Positions 12,385 through 23,670 of a stretch of DNA of 64,000 nt are shown one piece after another (the stretch's first letter is position 1; each line of letters begins with the position of its first letter). The notes beneath the pieces were generated by a model. The model did no database searches. It was not told where the DNA came from and saw only the letters and a list, made by a program, of their open reading frames with translations. The position numbers were made by a program, and so were the translations under genes. The stretch is from positions 71,526,385 to 71,590,384 of the forward strand of contig JAMXBB010000003.1 of the NCBI GenBank assembly GCA_024138015.1. The letters are read 5' to 3'. The DNA comes from Lumnitzera littorea. Its lineage: Eukaryota; Streptophyta; Magnoliopsida; Myrtales; Combretaceae.

Positions 12385-12566
12385 ATGGTTTCGAGAGGGA
12401 GTATGTGAAGTTATATTGAAGTCTTGGTTCATTTTGCTATTAGTGGCTGCTGCATTCCTTCTATAGCTGCTACAGTTTGTTCTTGTAGAGTAAATCTAAA
12501 GTTGTGAGCTATATAGTGAAGATTTGTATGTTATGTGCAGTTAATCTATTTGAGAAGTATTGAACC

Positions 12567-13451
12567 ATGTCAGATTCTAGTGTTTAAGGTATTATTGGTG
12601 ACCAAAGTAGTGATGCTCAACCTAGTCATGGTTATAATGGTAGTAATACCCTAGGGTCAATTGATAACAAACTTAACAAATTCACTAACCTTATTGACAA
12701 TCCAGTCACTGCGATACAAGATAACAGACAATAACCCTAAGGTATATAGCACCATAACCAATAGAAAATGCCCCTAAGAGACATTATGGCTAAGGTAATT
12801 GAGCCAATCGCATAGTTCGACTACAACAAGCTAGAAGAGTAAACCAGGTTGCTAGATAAAGACTAAAGTTAGAGGAGATTGAGGAAGATGACGAAAAGTT
12901 GGATGTTAAAGAATTTAGGTCAGAAGAAAAAGGAGCTAACTATTACCCAACATAGGAACGAGGACTCCAAACTCTTCAGGGACTAGATAATGTCACAGTC
13001 TGAATCCCACCCTTTAGTGGAAGTAGAGATGCCAATGAATACTTGGAATGGGAAGAGAAGGTGGATAAGGTGTTTAACTGTTATGAGTATACAGATGCTG
13101 TTAAGGTTCGACTTGCTACACTTTAGGTCCCTAGGTATGCCACTATGTAGTGAAAAAAATCTGAATGCAGCTAGAGCAAGGGATGGAAGATGAGGTGTAA
13201 GAACATAGGATGAGATAAAGAGGTTGTTGAGGGGTAGGTTTGTGCCCAAGACCTACTTACAAGATACATTTGCAAAGTTGTAAGAACTTCATAAAAGAGG
13301 CCGATCTATTGATAACTATGTGAAAGAGTTCTAGATACTTATCATTCGAGCCAACATAGAAGAACCAGAAGCCTATATAATATCAAGGTTCATTTCTAGG
13401 CTCAAATACAAGATTCGCAACAATGTGGAAGTACAAAGGTTTTACACCATG
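12567..13451 (+). pseudogene. Element B gag, first part (split by element C)
   Basis: An ATG at 12567 opens a gag leader (MSDSSV then a stop). The core domain is readable from about 13030: EWEEKVDKVFNCYEYTDAV, KVRLATL, then LRGRFVPKTYLQDTFAKL and RSIDNYVKEF, then FISRLKYKIRNNVEVQRFYT. At 13447-13451 (CCATG) the frame is cut by element C. It resumes at 28399 with LDKAIEIA. Several stops and a frameshift near 13060 inactivate it. Confidence 0.85.
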
Positions 13452-13529
13452 TGTAGATATCTAATTTTTGCTCTCTTTTATTTTATTTCATTTTAATAGG
13501 ATAAGGAGTCCTAAATCAAGATAAACACA

Positions 13530-13760
13530 CAAAAAATAGAAAATTAAAGAAAATCTAAAAAATAAGAAGTTTAGAAAAATACAAAAAAATAGAAAAATAG
13601 GAAAAAATCACAAAAAAAATAAGAAATTTAGGAAAATATCAAACAAAAAATAGGAAAATAGGAAAAAGCAAAAAAAAAAAATAAGAAATTTATAAAAAAA
13701 AATGGAAAAATTTAAAAAAATTGAAAAGTCGCAAAAAATAGAAAAAATAAGGAATTTAGA
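13530..13760. repeat. A-rich low-complexity block in C 5' LTR
   Basis: Irregular repeats of 'aaaaatagg' and 'aagaaattta' type. The same block occurs in the right LTR at about 22355-22590, so it belongs to the LTR and is not a later insertion. Confidence 0.8.
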
Positions 13761-13884
13761 AAATAATAAAAATTTAAATAGTTTAATAGATTTCTTAATT
13801 TAAATAAATTTAAGGAAATGATTGTTGGACCTGAGCTTAGATTTGAATCTAACCTAAGCTGACCTAACTCATATATATAATTGT

Positions 13885-13985
13885 GGACAAAGCATAGACC
13901 AATAGCCTAACAGATAAGCACATGAGCATGGCATCGAGTATAACTTAGAGGTCAAGGGTTTGAATCTTGGCAAAAGCATGGAAAG
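13885..13985 (+). other. tRNA-like segment inside C 5' LTR
   Basis: Contains 'agcctaacagataa', which resembles a tRNA A box, and about 55 bases later 'aagggtttgaatctt', a decayed B box. The partner LTR has a better B box (ggttcgaatc at about 22789). It is not a real tRNA gene: spacing is wrong and no acceptor stem pairs. It may be a tRNA-derived SINE relic fixed in the LTR family. Confidence 0.4.
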
Positions 13986-15249
13986 CCTTTTCATTTTTTT
14001 AGAGGACACATTACAAACATCACTATCACATGTCAGTGGTTTACTATGCCACATGTCCTAACACATGGCACCTTTAGATTAGGTCACGATTGACATGACG
14101 CCACATGACATGACAAATGGCATGCCCGGTCAACTACCCCTTATTGTGTCAACTGTCACATGAAGACAAGTGATACACCATAATTAGATGGCACAGTTGA
14201 TTTGGCACTACTTCAACTACTTTCTCTCCCTTTCCTTTCTCTTTCCCCTAATTTCCTCCATTTCCCTAGCATTTCCCGCTCATACAGTGCACTTTATGGG
14301 CATTGTTTGTTCCTTTCTCTTTGTGATTTCATCAAGTTAATGATGAAATCACGGAGCACGCTTAGCCTACTATGGATTGGGATGAAAAACACACCTTGAT
14401 ACAAGCATTTAGAGTAGTAAATTGACCAAAGAAATTAAGGAAAACTCAAAACACGAGTTTTATATTCATGACTGATTCAACCATTGATAGCACCTACCAA
14501 ATTAACTTGAGCATGCATTAGTACAAATAGGACCCCATCAAGTTTATTTGATAGGGAATCATCAACCAAATCCATCCTAAACACATAAGCTAACTTCCTT
14601 CTCTCTTTAGCTTATGATCTCACTTTCTATCCATGAAATCCGTTGAGCTTTGAGCTTCTTGAGCAAAACCAACCATTCGTCAAGCTTCCTCAAGCCCCTA
14701 GCTCTCCAACCTAACCATAACCAACCCCTATCGCACCCCCTAGCATTATTTCCATAGTTGCCGCCACCAAACCCTAGTCCACCGTAACCCTAGGCTTGCA
14801 ACACCACCTTAACCTCCACATTGAGCCGAACCAACACCTCTACGAAGCTCACAACATCCCTAAGACCAAGTCCCAACCGTTCACCAAGCTTTAACAACCA
14901 CCATAAGTGTTGTACACAACCACTACCATTGACCGAACTTCAAACACCACCAAAACTACCACAATACTCCACCATACCTCTACCAAACCCCATAAGTCCA
15001 ATCCAAAATACATGAAATAGCTTTTGACTACTTAAATTTCGACCTAAAAACACCTATGAATTGACCTTCATTCACCTGCTCCTTCTCATCTTACGCAACC
15101 CAAATCCAAGTGACTGACCCGACTTGATCCAAACCCGTACCTAACTCCAACCCATACGTTAACCCATATGCTTGATCCAATCCTCGATCCAACTGTGGTT
15201 CATCTTGTTTCTTTTTCTTTTTTTTTTTTATTTATTTATTTAAATGTAA

Positions 15250-15350
15250 AGGGTAACGTAAAAAAAAAATTGAAAAAAAAAAGAAAAAAGAGAAAAAAAA
15301 AAGAAAAAGAAAAAGAAAAAAAAGCGAGAAAAAGAGAAAAAAAAAGAGAT
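15250..15350. repeat. Homopurine tract in C 5' LTR
   Basis: Long run of A with scattered G. The equivalent tract in the right LTR is at about 27540-27608. Confidence 0.85.
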
Positions 15351-16159
15351 TAGTTTTATTTTATTTATTAGTCAAAATAATGGAAAATAAAAATAATGAT
15401 AATAAAAATAAAACCAACAAATAAATAGTAAAGTTATTTAATAACTTAGAAAAATTTGCTTTTGAAATGAATAAAAATAAACGAACCATTTCCAAATTAT
15501 GACACTTTAGAATTTCCAAAAAATCAAACCAATTTAAGACCCTTAGAAATTTTTCATTAAATAAACAGAATTGGGTAAAAACGTAAACCTAAGTTTTTCA
15601 AAAAAGAAAAATAAACTCACTTACTAATGTTTTTTTAGAAAACGAACTACGGAAATTTAATCCCAAATAGTAGGTATGTAAGCACTCGTACGTGAGTATA
15701 AGGCGACTTAAAATATGGAAAGTTTCCTTTTTCCACCTTTGTAAATATTTGTTCAATTTAATTAATTTAGTCACTTGTGATATGATTTGCTGTATAGAAA
15801 TTGAAAAAGGGTATTAGTGAAATGAAAAAATTAAATTTGGAAAGTTAAAAAGTGATACTCGTTTAGGGTTTAATAGGATAGCTCCTAGATCCAGATCTCT
15901 AGTTTTAAAACCATTTTGAAAATCGGTTTTATTGAAAAACTAATAGCTAAATTATAACCAATCCATCCATTACTTATAATTCAACTTCTTTTCCTAACTA
16001 TGATCAGGTGGCGACTCCAAAGACATTTTAAAAACAATCGATATTCTTTAAACCTTATTCGAAGGTTAGTATTAAACATGTAGGGTTTAATACGAATCGA
16101 TTTAAAGAAAACTAATTTATAAAAAATAATCGAGAAAAAAAAAACCAGGCTTAACAGCT

Positions 16160-16177
16160 TGGCAACTCCACTAAAAA
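16160..16177 (+). other. Element C primer-binding site
   Basis: TGGCAACTCCACTAAAAA, three bases after the LTR end. It resembles the 'TGGCGACTC...CTGGGGA' primer site I associate with Tat/Ogre elements, with several G-to-A changes. Confidence 0.65.
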
Positions 16178-16309
16178 TGTCAAGAGATCTAACCACTTAA
16201 AAACTTTCTGAAATTAAGTTTGCCTTTCAAAATACTCATGTTATTCACTTATTTGTTTATTTTATGTAATATACTTGTTTTTAAATTATTGTATTCATTT
16301 TTGCATCGG

Positions 16310-16920
16310 GACATTAGGGGAATGATTGCATTAAGGATTTAAGGTAGATACCATCAAACCCTGGCCGTCTTAGGACCTTAAGAAGGAAGCCATTGTGTAA
16401 GTTCCAAGTATAGTAGGGCAACCACCACTCAGGGTCGATTAAGCTACCCCACTTAAACTTCGATGTGACCAAAGAACCATTTTTCAAAAATGCATAAGGT
16501 CTTAAAGTTTGAGGACTTATAGAATCTACCCTTCTTGCATACATTTTTTAGGTTTGGCAAATAGCTAATAACGGCATTATTATAAAAGAGAAGAAGAAAA
16601 AATGATGAACTTGAAGCTTCTTTCCCTATATTTTTTCATAGAATTCACTCTCAACTCTGTACAATTATCATATTTATACCACATGCATTAGGAAATGAGA
16701 GGTCATTTGTTGCATCAAAGATGCAGGGTATATATGGTCAAACCTAGGCTGTCTTAGGATCCTAGGAAGGGAGTCATTATATAGGCTTTAAGTGCTATGA
16801 TGTAATCATCGCTCAAGGTTAATTAGGCTACCCCACTTAAGTTTAATGTGACCAATGAAAACGTTCTTTAACAAGTGAGGTCACAAAGCTTAAAGACTTT
16901 TTCAGAACCTATCCTAATTG
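16310..16920 (+). repeat. Direct repeat pair in the leader of element C
   Basis: Two copies of a ~230-bp segment, about 16315-16540 and 16690-16918, lie about 385 bp apart. Shared landmarks include 'gtcttagga', 'gctaccccacttaa', 'atgtgacca' and 'agaatctaccc/agaacctatcc'. A 76-codon minus-strand open frame in copy one is not conserved in copy two, so I do not treat it as a gene. Confidence 0.8.
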
Positions 16921-17099
16921 TGTTCACGAACCCTTTTTCCAAAATCGACAAATTGACATGATGTAGCAAGACTAAGAAAATAAAAAATATATCTACGAAG
17001 TTTCCTAATCTTTTCCCTATAGCTGTTTTCTTTTCTTTAGAATATTAATGTATTTCCCATAGGAAAGTGCTTATGTAATTTTCTTTTCATCCTTCATTT

Positions 17100-18120
17100 T
17101 AGAAAATGGTTAGGTGCTCTCTTACATAGGCCTTTTCAAAGAAGTTCATATCCACGAGCCTTTAGAGCCTAAGGGGATACTTGAAAGATGGTTTCAATTT
17201 TTCCATCCAAACTAATAGAAATTCATTGAAGATAAGATTAAGCCTGTCCTCTCATTGCTCAAAGTCCAAACTAATATCACCATGGTACAAGATTTGGTCT
17301 ACTTTTAGGACCCTCAGAGTCAGTCTTTTCGCTTTAGCTCATGCTAACTAAGCCTAACCATTAAACAATACTGTTACCTATTAGGAGTCCCCTCTGTTGG
17401 AAATAAAAATATGTCCCAAATATCATGGCCATCCCTGTAAAGATTTTCACAAAGCTCTTAAGCCTCCATTAATCTAAAGTATATTGAATATGGGCAAATC
17501 CCCAGAGGAGAATCATTAAGGTAGATGACCTTTTTACTTGGTTTGTGACCCTGTCCAGCTACAACCAAAAACCATTTTGTAGTAGCTTTGAAGATTGGTA
17601 GCAACATAGGATCAACGCCTATATCTTGGCAACATTTAGAACTATTTTGTTTCCTAATGGCATATTTCACATACATCATAGGATTGCAAAGCTAGTGACC
17701 CAATTTTTAGAAGGGAAATCTTATATCCCAACACTACTAGTAGCATAAGCCAAATCGCTCAGTTGTCTACAAAAAGAGAACAATGGAGAGTTGAAGACTA
17801 ATATGGCCTTACTTATGGTTTAGTTTATCAGCCATACTTAGACCTATAAACTTGATTTCCTTTATGGACAAAGCATTTAGAAGATGAATCCCATTGATGT
17901 GTTTGCCGTTGTCATTAAACTCCCCAAAGATATTGTTACCTATTACTGGGTTAGAGCTTTCCAGAAGTTCCATGCTAAAGATATCTCCCAGGTTGCTAGA
18001 TGGATCAAGGCAACTAAGCTGAAGAAAAGAAATAAGATTGAAGAGGAGCCAAGACATCATAAGAAAAAGAGAATCTAGACTTTAGGGATTATTTGTAATA
18101 AATTTTTTGAATAATGTAAG
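17100..18120 (+). pseudogene. Element C gag remnant, N-terminal and central part
   Basis: Decayed plus-strand gag after the leader. A recognisable block near 17285-17400 reads VQDLVYF*DPQ, then SLTIKQYCYLLGVPS. In Tat/Ogre gag the stop position is a Trp, so this is a Trp-to-stop change. The longest open piece, 17884-18078, encodes MNPIDVFAVVIKLPKDIVTY and a basic tail (KLKKRNKIEEEP). I cannot match this piece to a named domain. Minus-strand frames at 17458-17679 and 17809-18060 are antisense shadows. Confidence 0.6.
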
Positions 18121-18479
18121 GGAAACTTCAAAGGTGCAATAAAAATCTTTTTCTTGCTACATCGTAGTCAATTTGCTAGCTCCCCTCTCTACATTCGCTT
18201 ATCCTCATATTGCATTTTGCCTGTAAATATTCATAAGAGTGGTGTCCTTAAGTTTCTAAGTCCTTTTCTCTATACCTTCTACTCTTTTCTCCTATACATT
18301 CTTAGGATCTTTTTCTTTGTAAGATTGTAAATATTTAAGCTCCTAATCCCTTAGGAATATTTTTCTACTCCTTTCTCACAACTTATAAATAAGTTTTATC
18401 CTTATATTCCATTTTTCCTTTTCTCTTTCTTAAAAAGAAGAGATTTCTTTCAAAAAAAGAAAAAGAAAAGAAAAGTGGC

Positions 18480-19110
18480 CAACTAGTAAAGAATTCTTCC
18501 AATCAAGTTCACATGGTTGATGATAGAATCACCTCCCTTAAAAAGATGATACATCAAATGTCCCAACAATGGCAAATCTTATTCTCGATAATTATCACTC
18601 TCTAAATATCCTAAGATTCAAACCTGGCAAGGAGACTCTCCAATCTAGAAGAAAAGGTAGCCATGCTATAAAAAAGCACTACAGATCTAAAAATGGCAAT
18701 GGGCCTAATACTTAGAAGATTTCAACACCCAACATTCAATACTAATCAAATGTCAGTAAGCCCAAATAATGAAAGAGGCCCAAAGAGAAAAGAGCTAAGG
18801 AGGAGTGAGAAAAAACAAGCCCTAAGGACTTAGAGGAGATAGTTCACTCAATTCAAGATCTCAATTACCCAAATCTTTCATTATCTAAAAGAAGCAAGGA
18901 TTATAGCTTGTAAAGCCCCCTAATCCAAATTACAAACCATAAAGTTTTGACCCAAAAGCACGATGTGACTATCATATAGGTCAAAAGGGGTACTCCATTG
19001 AAAAATGTTGGAGATTAAAGAACAAGATTCAAGACTTGATTGATGCAAAAGTCATTCAACTAGAGCTACAACAAGTCGGTCCTTCTTCAATTCATAGGGG
19101 TAGTTCAATT
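18480..19110 (+). pseudogene. Element C gag C-terminal zinc-binding region
   Basis: Around 18955-19070 the plus strand reads ARCDYHIGQKGYSIEKCW, then RLKNKIQDLIDAKVIQLE. The C..H....C spacing and the NKIQDLID helix are the hallmark of the Tat/Ogre gag C-terminal zinc finger. This is the best lineage marker in element C. Upstream (18640-18900) is a charged, low-complexity stretch. Sequence from 19110 to about 19870 may be a protease remnant, but I see no D-S/T-G block. Confidence 0.75.
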
Positions 19111-20990
19111 GAGTCACCTAAAGCTCCATCTCTTTTGAGTATACCAATGCCTTATAATATGCTCACAGGTTGTTTTAAGTAGTTGGACACTTAAATGGAG
19201 GAATTTAAGGCAAGGATAAAGAAAAATCAAGCTATTTTCAATAAATTCTGTTTTTTGAATAGCTTTATAATAGCTAGAATAATATAATTTCCTTTTCAAT
19301 TAAATGATTGCAGTGTTATTAGCATTAGGGCAAATAGATTCCTCCTTAAGAAATTGGTAACTCACTATTAAAAGGTTTAGAATGAAAAGAGGTAAACTAT
19401 ATCCCATACACTAACCTGAAACACTTTGAGAGTTGAGCAACATAATGGTAAGGATCATTTGGACTCTTTTCTTAAAGGAGGTCCACTTTGAATGTGATAC
19501 ATAGATGAAGTTAGGCATTCATTTCTAAATCCTAAACACAATTATCTCTTATTCACCACGTTCGACCAGTTTAGAGTACCTTTAAATTTAAACCTTATCA
19601 AGAACCACCCCATAATGGAGCAATTCAGAGGTTAAGGTCATTGATGAGGAGAGAAGAATAAAATTAGTTTATACTTGCTTCAGTAATGTTAAAATTCAAA
19701 AGGTAACTTTTATCTTTGATGAGTTATTTTTCTTTGAAATGAAGAAGAGTCAATTCCTTTTTAAACAACTCAAGCCTATACTTACCTCACCCAAGCTCAT
19801 ACAATAGAAATCTATGGATTTAGGGCCTGAATTGCTTAAAAGGAAAAAACTTAGCAATGGAGACAATCATTCTTAGGGTGAAAAGAAAAGAAAGAGCAGC
19901 AAGAGACAGTAGGGGCGAAATAATAAAAAAGAAAAGAGAAAAATGAAGAAAAGAGGTTGGAAAATTGGCCCAACTGTAACGTAAAAGTCCCAAGAAATAT
20001 ATCATATCCCAATAGAGGCAACCAAATCGAATCAAAAGGTCGAGAGTCATAGCCCAAAGACATAAGGCTTTGAATCACAATCCGAGCTCAAAAACCTAAA
20101 ATCTCTATATCCACTCTGAAGCATCTCTTATGCTAAATCACACTAGGTCTTTCCCACCCACAATACCACCCTTACACAATAAAAGCTCTTCCAATCTTAA
20201 AAGGTAATCTATCTTTAATAAAAATTGTTTATGAGAATGGGGAAAGTATATTTCTAATTTTCCCTAAAGTTCTTGACTTTTACACCTAAGATTAATAAAA
20301 ATATTTATTTTAATATAAGCCTCCTCAGCAGTCCTTTTTGAAACCCTTGGACTAAAAGCCTAAAGTCATAAATGGATTGATCAAGGCATATCACCTACAA
20401 AATGGACTGTAATTTTTGGAACTGTAGTCAAAAGTGTAGTCTAGACCAAGAGTTTACAAGGAAGCCCTCTTTGACTAAACTAGTCATGAGTTACCTTTTC
20501 CTTTTTAAAGGTGTTTGAAATCACGAGGCTTCACCAAGCAGCTCAACATCAAGGCTAAGAAGAACATAAGAAGCCCCATGTAATTATCAAGGAAGGGTTC
20601 TTTACCTGTTAGCAAACTAAAAATAATAATAATAATAATAAAGAAAAAGAAAGAAGAAAAAGAAAAAAAAGAGAGAGAGAGAGAGAGAGAAGGTTACAAA
20701 TCTTTATTCCAAGTTCATATCAGCCTAAGTAGTCAAGTTTTCAATCAATTTCAAAAAGTTGACCACAATAGTCTGAGTCATTCTCACTCTTCCCAAATAA
20801 AGGAAATTATCCCCAATGTCTTTTTTAACATAAATGGTTTTCACCAAAGGGTTTATTTGTAAATATTTTTCGAATTAGGTAATGTTTTGGACAAGTTTAA
20901 TTTCCTCACCTTGCATCTTTCACTATTGTTAGAATCTTAGCCAACTCTTAAAGTGCTATCCCATCTTCCATCTATTTGACTCTCATTAAG
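19111..20990 (+). other. Element C interior without recognisable gene
   Basis: Non-coding or decayed. It holds (AAT)n at about 20620-20640, a GA-rich run with (GA)n at about 20670-20690, and short open frames on both strands with no domain I recognise. RT, RNase H and integrase would be expected here in a complete element and are absent. Confidence 0.6.
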
Positions 20991-21486
20991 ATCTTAAGCA
21001 CACCCAAAAGGTGCTTTCTTCTCTTAAGTGAACCCAAAGGGCACTTCCCTTCATCAATTTCTCTTAAGCGAGCCCATAGGGTATTTTCTTTTACCAATTT
21101 CTCTTAAGCAAGCTCATAAAGCGCTTTTTTTTACCAATTTCTCTTTAAGCGAGCCCATAAGGCGCTTTCTTTTATCAATTTCTCTTAAAGTGAGCCATGG
21201 GGTGCTTCCCTTCATCAATTTCTCTCAAGCAAGCCCATAGGGCTCTTTCCTTCATCAATTCCCTTTAGTAAGCCCATAAGGCGCTTTTGTTCACCAAATT
21301 CTTTTAGCGAACCCATAAGGCACTTCTATTCACCAAGTTCTTTTAGCGAGCCTATATGGTGCTTCTCCTCCTCAATTTCCTTTAGCAAACCCATAGGGCA
21401 CTTCTATTTATCAAGTTCTCTTAACAAGCGTGTTGGGTGCTTTCTTTTACCAATATTCTCAAAATGAGCCCATAAGGCATTTGATT
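20991..21486 (+). repeat. Tandem array 1, ~40-bp units, about 13 copies
   Basis: Each unit has the form 'cttaagcgagcccatagg' followed by 'gcgctttctttcatcaattt'. Unit starts are near 20993, 21022, 21063, 21103, 21143, 21184, 21224, 21263, 21302, 21341, 21380, 21419 and 21458. Period is 39-41 bp with moderate divergence. It lies between the gag remnants and the polypurine tract. Confidence 0.92.
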
Positions 21487-22083
21487 AATTCTAACTAAAG
21501 GTTATTAGTCCCTAAGAGATAATTCTGCCTAGGTTAGTGAGCCTAAAATGGCATGACCAAGTTTTCCAAATTGATTCTAGCATAGGGTTGCTAGTCCCCA
21601 AAAGACGCTTCCACTTAGGTTAGTAAGCCCAAAAGTGCATGACTAGGTTCTCTAGATCAATTCCAACTTAGGGTTTCTAGTCCTTAAGAGACGCTCTTGC
21701 CTAAGTTAATAAGCCCAAAAGGGATGACCAGGTTCTTTAGATCGATCCTAGCTTAAGGTTGCTAGTCCCCAAAAGACACTCTTGCCTAGGTTACTAAGCC
21801 TAGAAGAGTACGATCGGGTTCACCAAATTGATCCTAACTTAGGGTTGGTAATCCCTGAGAGATGCTCCGACCTAAGTTAGTGAGCCTAGAAAAGCATAAC
21901 CAAGTTTTCCACATCAATTCCAACTTAGGATTGTTAGTCCCCAAGAGATGCTCCTGTCTAAGTTAGTGAGCCCAAAAAGGTATGACTAGATTCCCCAAAT
22001 TGATCCTAGCTTAGGGTTGCTAGTCTTCGAAAGATGCTCCTGCTTAGGTTAGTGAGCCTAAAAGGGCACAACCAAGCTTCATT
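21487..22083 (+). repeat. Tandem array 2, ~86-bp units, about 7 copies
   Basis: It follows array 1 directly. Units begin 'atcctagcttagggttgcta' or similar and contain 'agtccccaagagatgctcc', 'taggttagtgagcc' and 'gcatgaccaagttctcca'. Starts are near 21487, 21573, 21660, 21744, 21830, 21916 and 22001. The unit is unrelated to array 1. Confidence 0.92.
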
Positions 22084-22258
22084 TCTTCTTTTTAGCTCTT
22101 TGAGCACCTCTTCCTTCTTTAACCTTTTCACCAAATCCCCAATGGACCAAGCATAGGATAGCTAGCTAACTATAGTGCATCTTAGAATGAAATCCACCCT
22201 TAGGGAAAAAATAGCGTCTTTTTTGTCTTTATGACAAAGTTTTGTTCAAATCATACCA

Positions 22259-22272
22259 TAAAGAGGGGCAAT
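22259..22272 (+). other. Element C polypurine tract
   Basis: 'taaagaggggcaat' directly precedes the right LTR start TGTAGACACC. This is the expected primer for plus-strand DNA synthesis and confirms plus orientation. Confidence 0.85.
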
Positions 22273-23670
22273 TGTAGACACCCAATTTTTGTCCCTTTTA
22301 TTTTATTTCATTTCAATAGGATAAGAGGTCTTAAATCAAGAGAAACATAAAAAAATAGAAAATTAAAGAAAATAAAAAAAAATAAAAATTTTAGAAAAAT
22401 ATTTTTAAAAAATAGAAAAATAGGAAAAAGCATAAAAAATAAGAAATCTAGGAAAATATCAAAACATAAGAAAATAGGAAAAAGCACAAAAAAACAAGTA
22501 ATTTAGAAAAAATGCAAAAAAATGAAAATATTTAGAAATATTGAAAAGTCACAAAAAAATTGAAAAAATAAAGAATTTAGAAAATAATAAAATTTTAAGT
22601 AGCTTAATAGATTTCTTAATTTAAATAAATTTAAAGAAAGGATTGTTGGACTTAGGCTTGGATTTGAATATAGCCTAAGCTGACCTAGCCCATATGTGCA
22701 ATTTAATTGCATATATGAATAAGGTACAAACCAACAGCCTAACAGATAAACTCATGAGCATAGCATTGGGTATAACTTGGAGGTTAGAGGTTCGAATCTT
22801 AGCAAAGGCATGGAAAGTCATCTTATTTTTTCAAAGGATACATTATAAACAGCACTGCTACATATCAGGGGTTCACTGTACCACATGCCCCGACACGTGT
22901 CACCTTTGGATTGGTTCACGGTTGATGTGGCGACACATGGTATGATATGTGGCATGCCACGTCAACTACCCCTTATCATATCAACTACCAAGTGTTATCT
23001 AAGGACATATGGCACACCGTGATTGGACTACGCGGCTAGTGTGGCACTATGTCAACACCACATCAGCCACTTTCTCTCCCTTTCCTTTATCATTCCCCTA
23101 ATTTCCTTCATTTTCCGTACCATTTTCCACTCACATAATGTACTTCATGGGCATTGTTTGTTCCTTTTGCTTTACGATTTCATCAAGTTAATGATGAAAT
23201 TGTGAAGCACACTTAGCCTACTATGGATTAGGATCAAAAATACACCTTGATACAAGCATTTAGAGTAGTAAATTGACCAAAGAAATTAGGAAAAACTCAA
23301 AATGCAAGTTTTATATTCATGATTGATTCGGCCATTAACAGCACCTACCAAATTAACCTAAGCTTGCATTAGTATAAATAAGACCCCATCAAGGTTATTT
23401 GACAAGGAATCATCAACCAAATCCATCCTAAACACATAAGTTAACTTCCTTCTCTCTCTAACTCGTGACCTCACTCTCTCTCTACGAAATTGGTCGAGCT
23501 CTGAGCTTCTTGAGCAAGACTAACCATTCATCAAGCTTCCTTAACCCCCTAGCTCTCCAACCTAACCACAACCAACCCTTGTTGTACCTTCTAGCAATAT
23601 TTCCATAGCTATCGCCACCGAACCCTAGTCCACCACAACCCCGAGCTTAAAATACCACCTTGACCTCCAT
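22273..23670 (+). repeat. Element C 3' LTR, first part
   Basis: Aligns with 13452 to about 14825 of the left LTR. It is interrupted at 23670 ('gacctccat') by solo LTR H and resumes at 27124. It contains the tRNA-like segment at about 22725-22815 with B box 'ggttcgaatc'. Confidence 0.9.

Larger units (their letters stand above)
13452..16156 (+). repeat. Element C 5' LTR
   Basis: Begins TGTAGATATC and ends GGCTTAACA; 2705 bp. It aligns throughout with the right LTR. It holds an A-rich low-complexity block (13530-13760), a tRNA-like segment (about 13885-13985), a CA-rich stretch (14640-15010), a purine-rich run (15250-15350), and U5-like sequence to 16156. No credible ORF; the 61-codon Lys/Arg/Glu frame at 15168 is low complexity. 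Confidence 0.85.

Noticed and set aside
15168..15353. 61-codon Lys/Glu/Arg-rich open frame
   Set aside because: It is a low-complexity homopurine tract inside LTR C. The partner LTR shows the same tract with no conserved frame.
20991..22083. CRISPR array
   Set aside because: Units are contiguous and diverged with no unique spacers, and the context is a plant retrotransposon.
22735..22815. A genuine tRNA gene
   Set aside because: Only box-like fragments; the A-to-B spacing is too long, and no acceptor or anticodon stem pairs.
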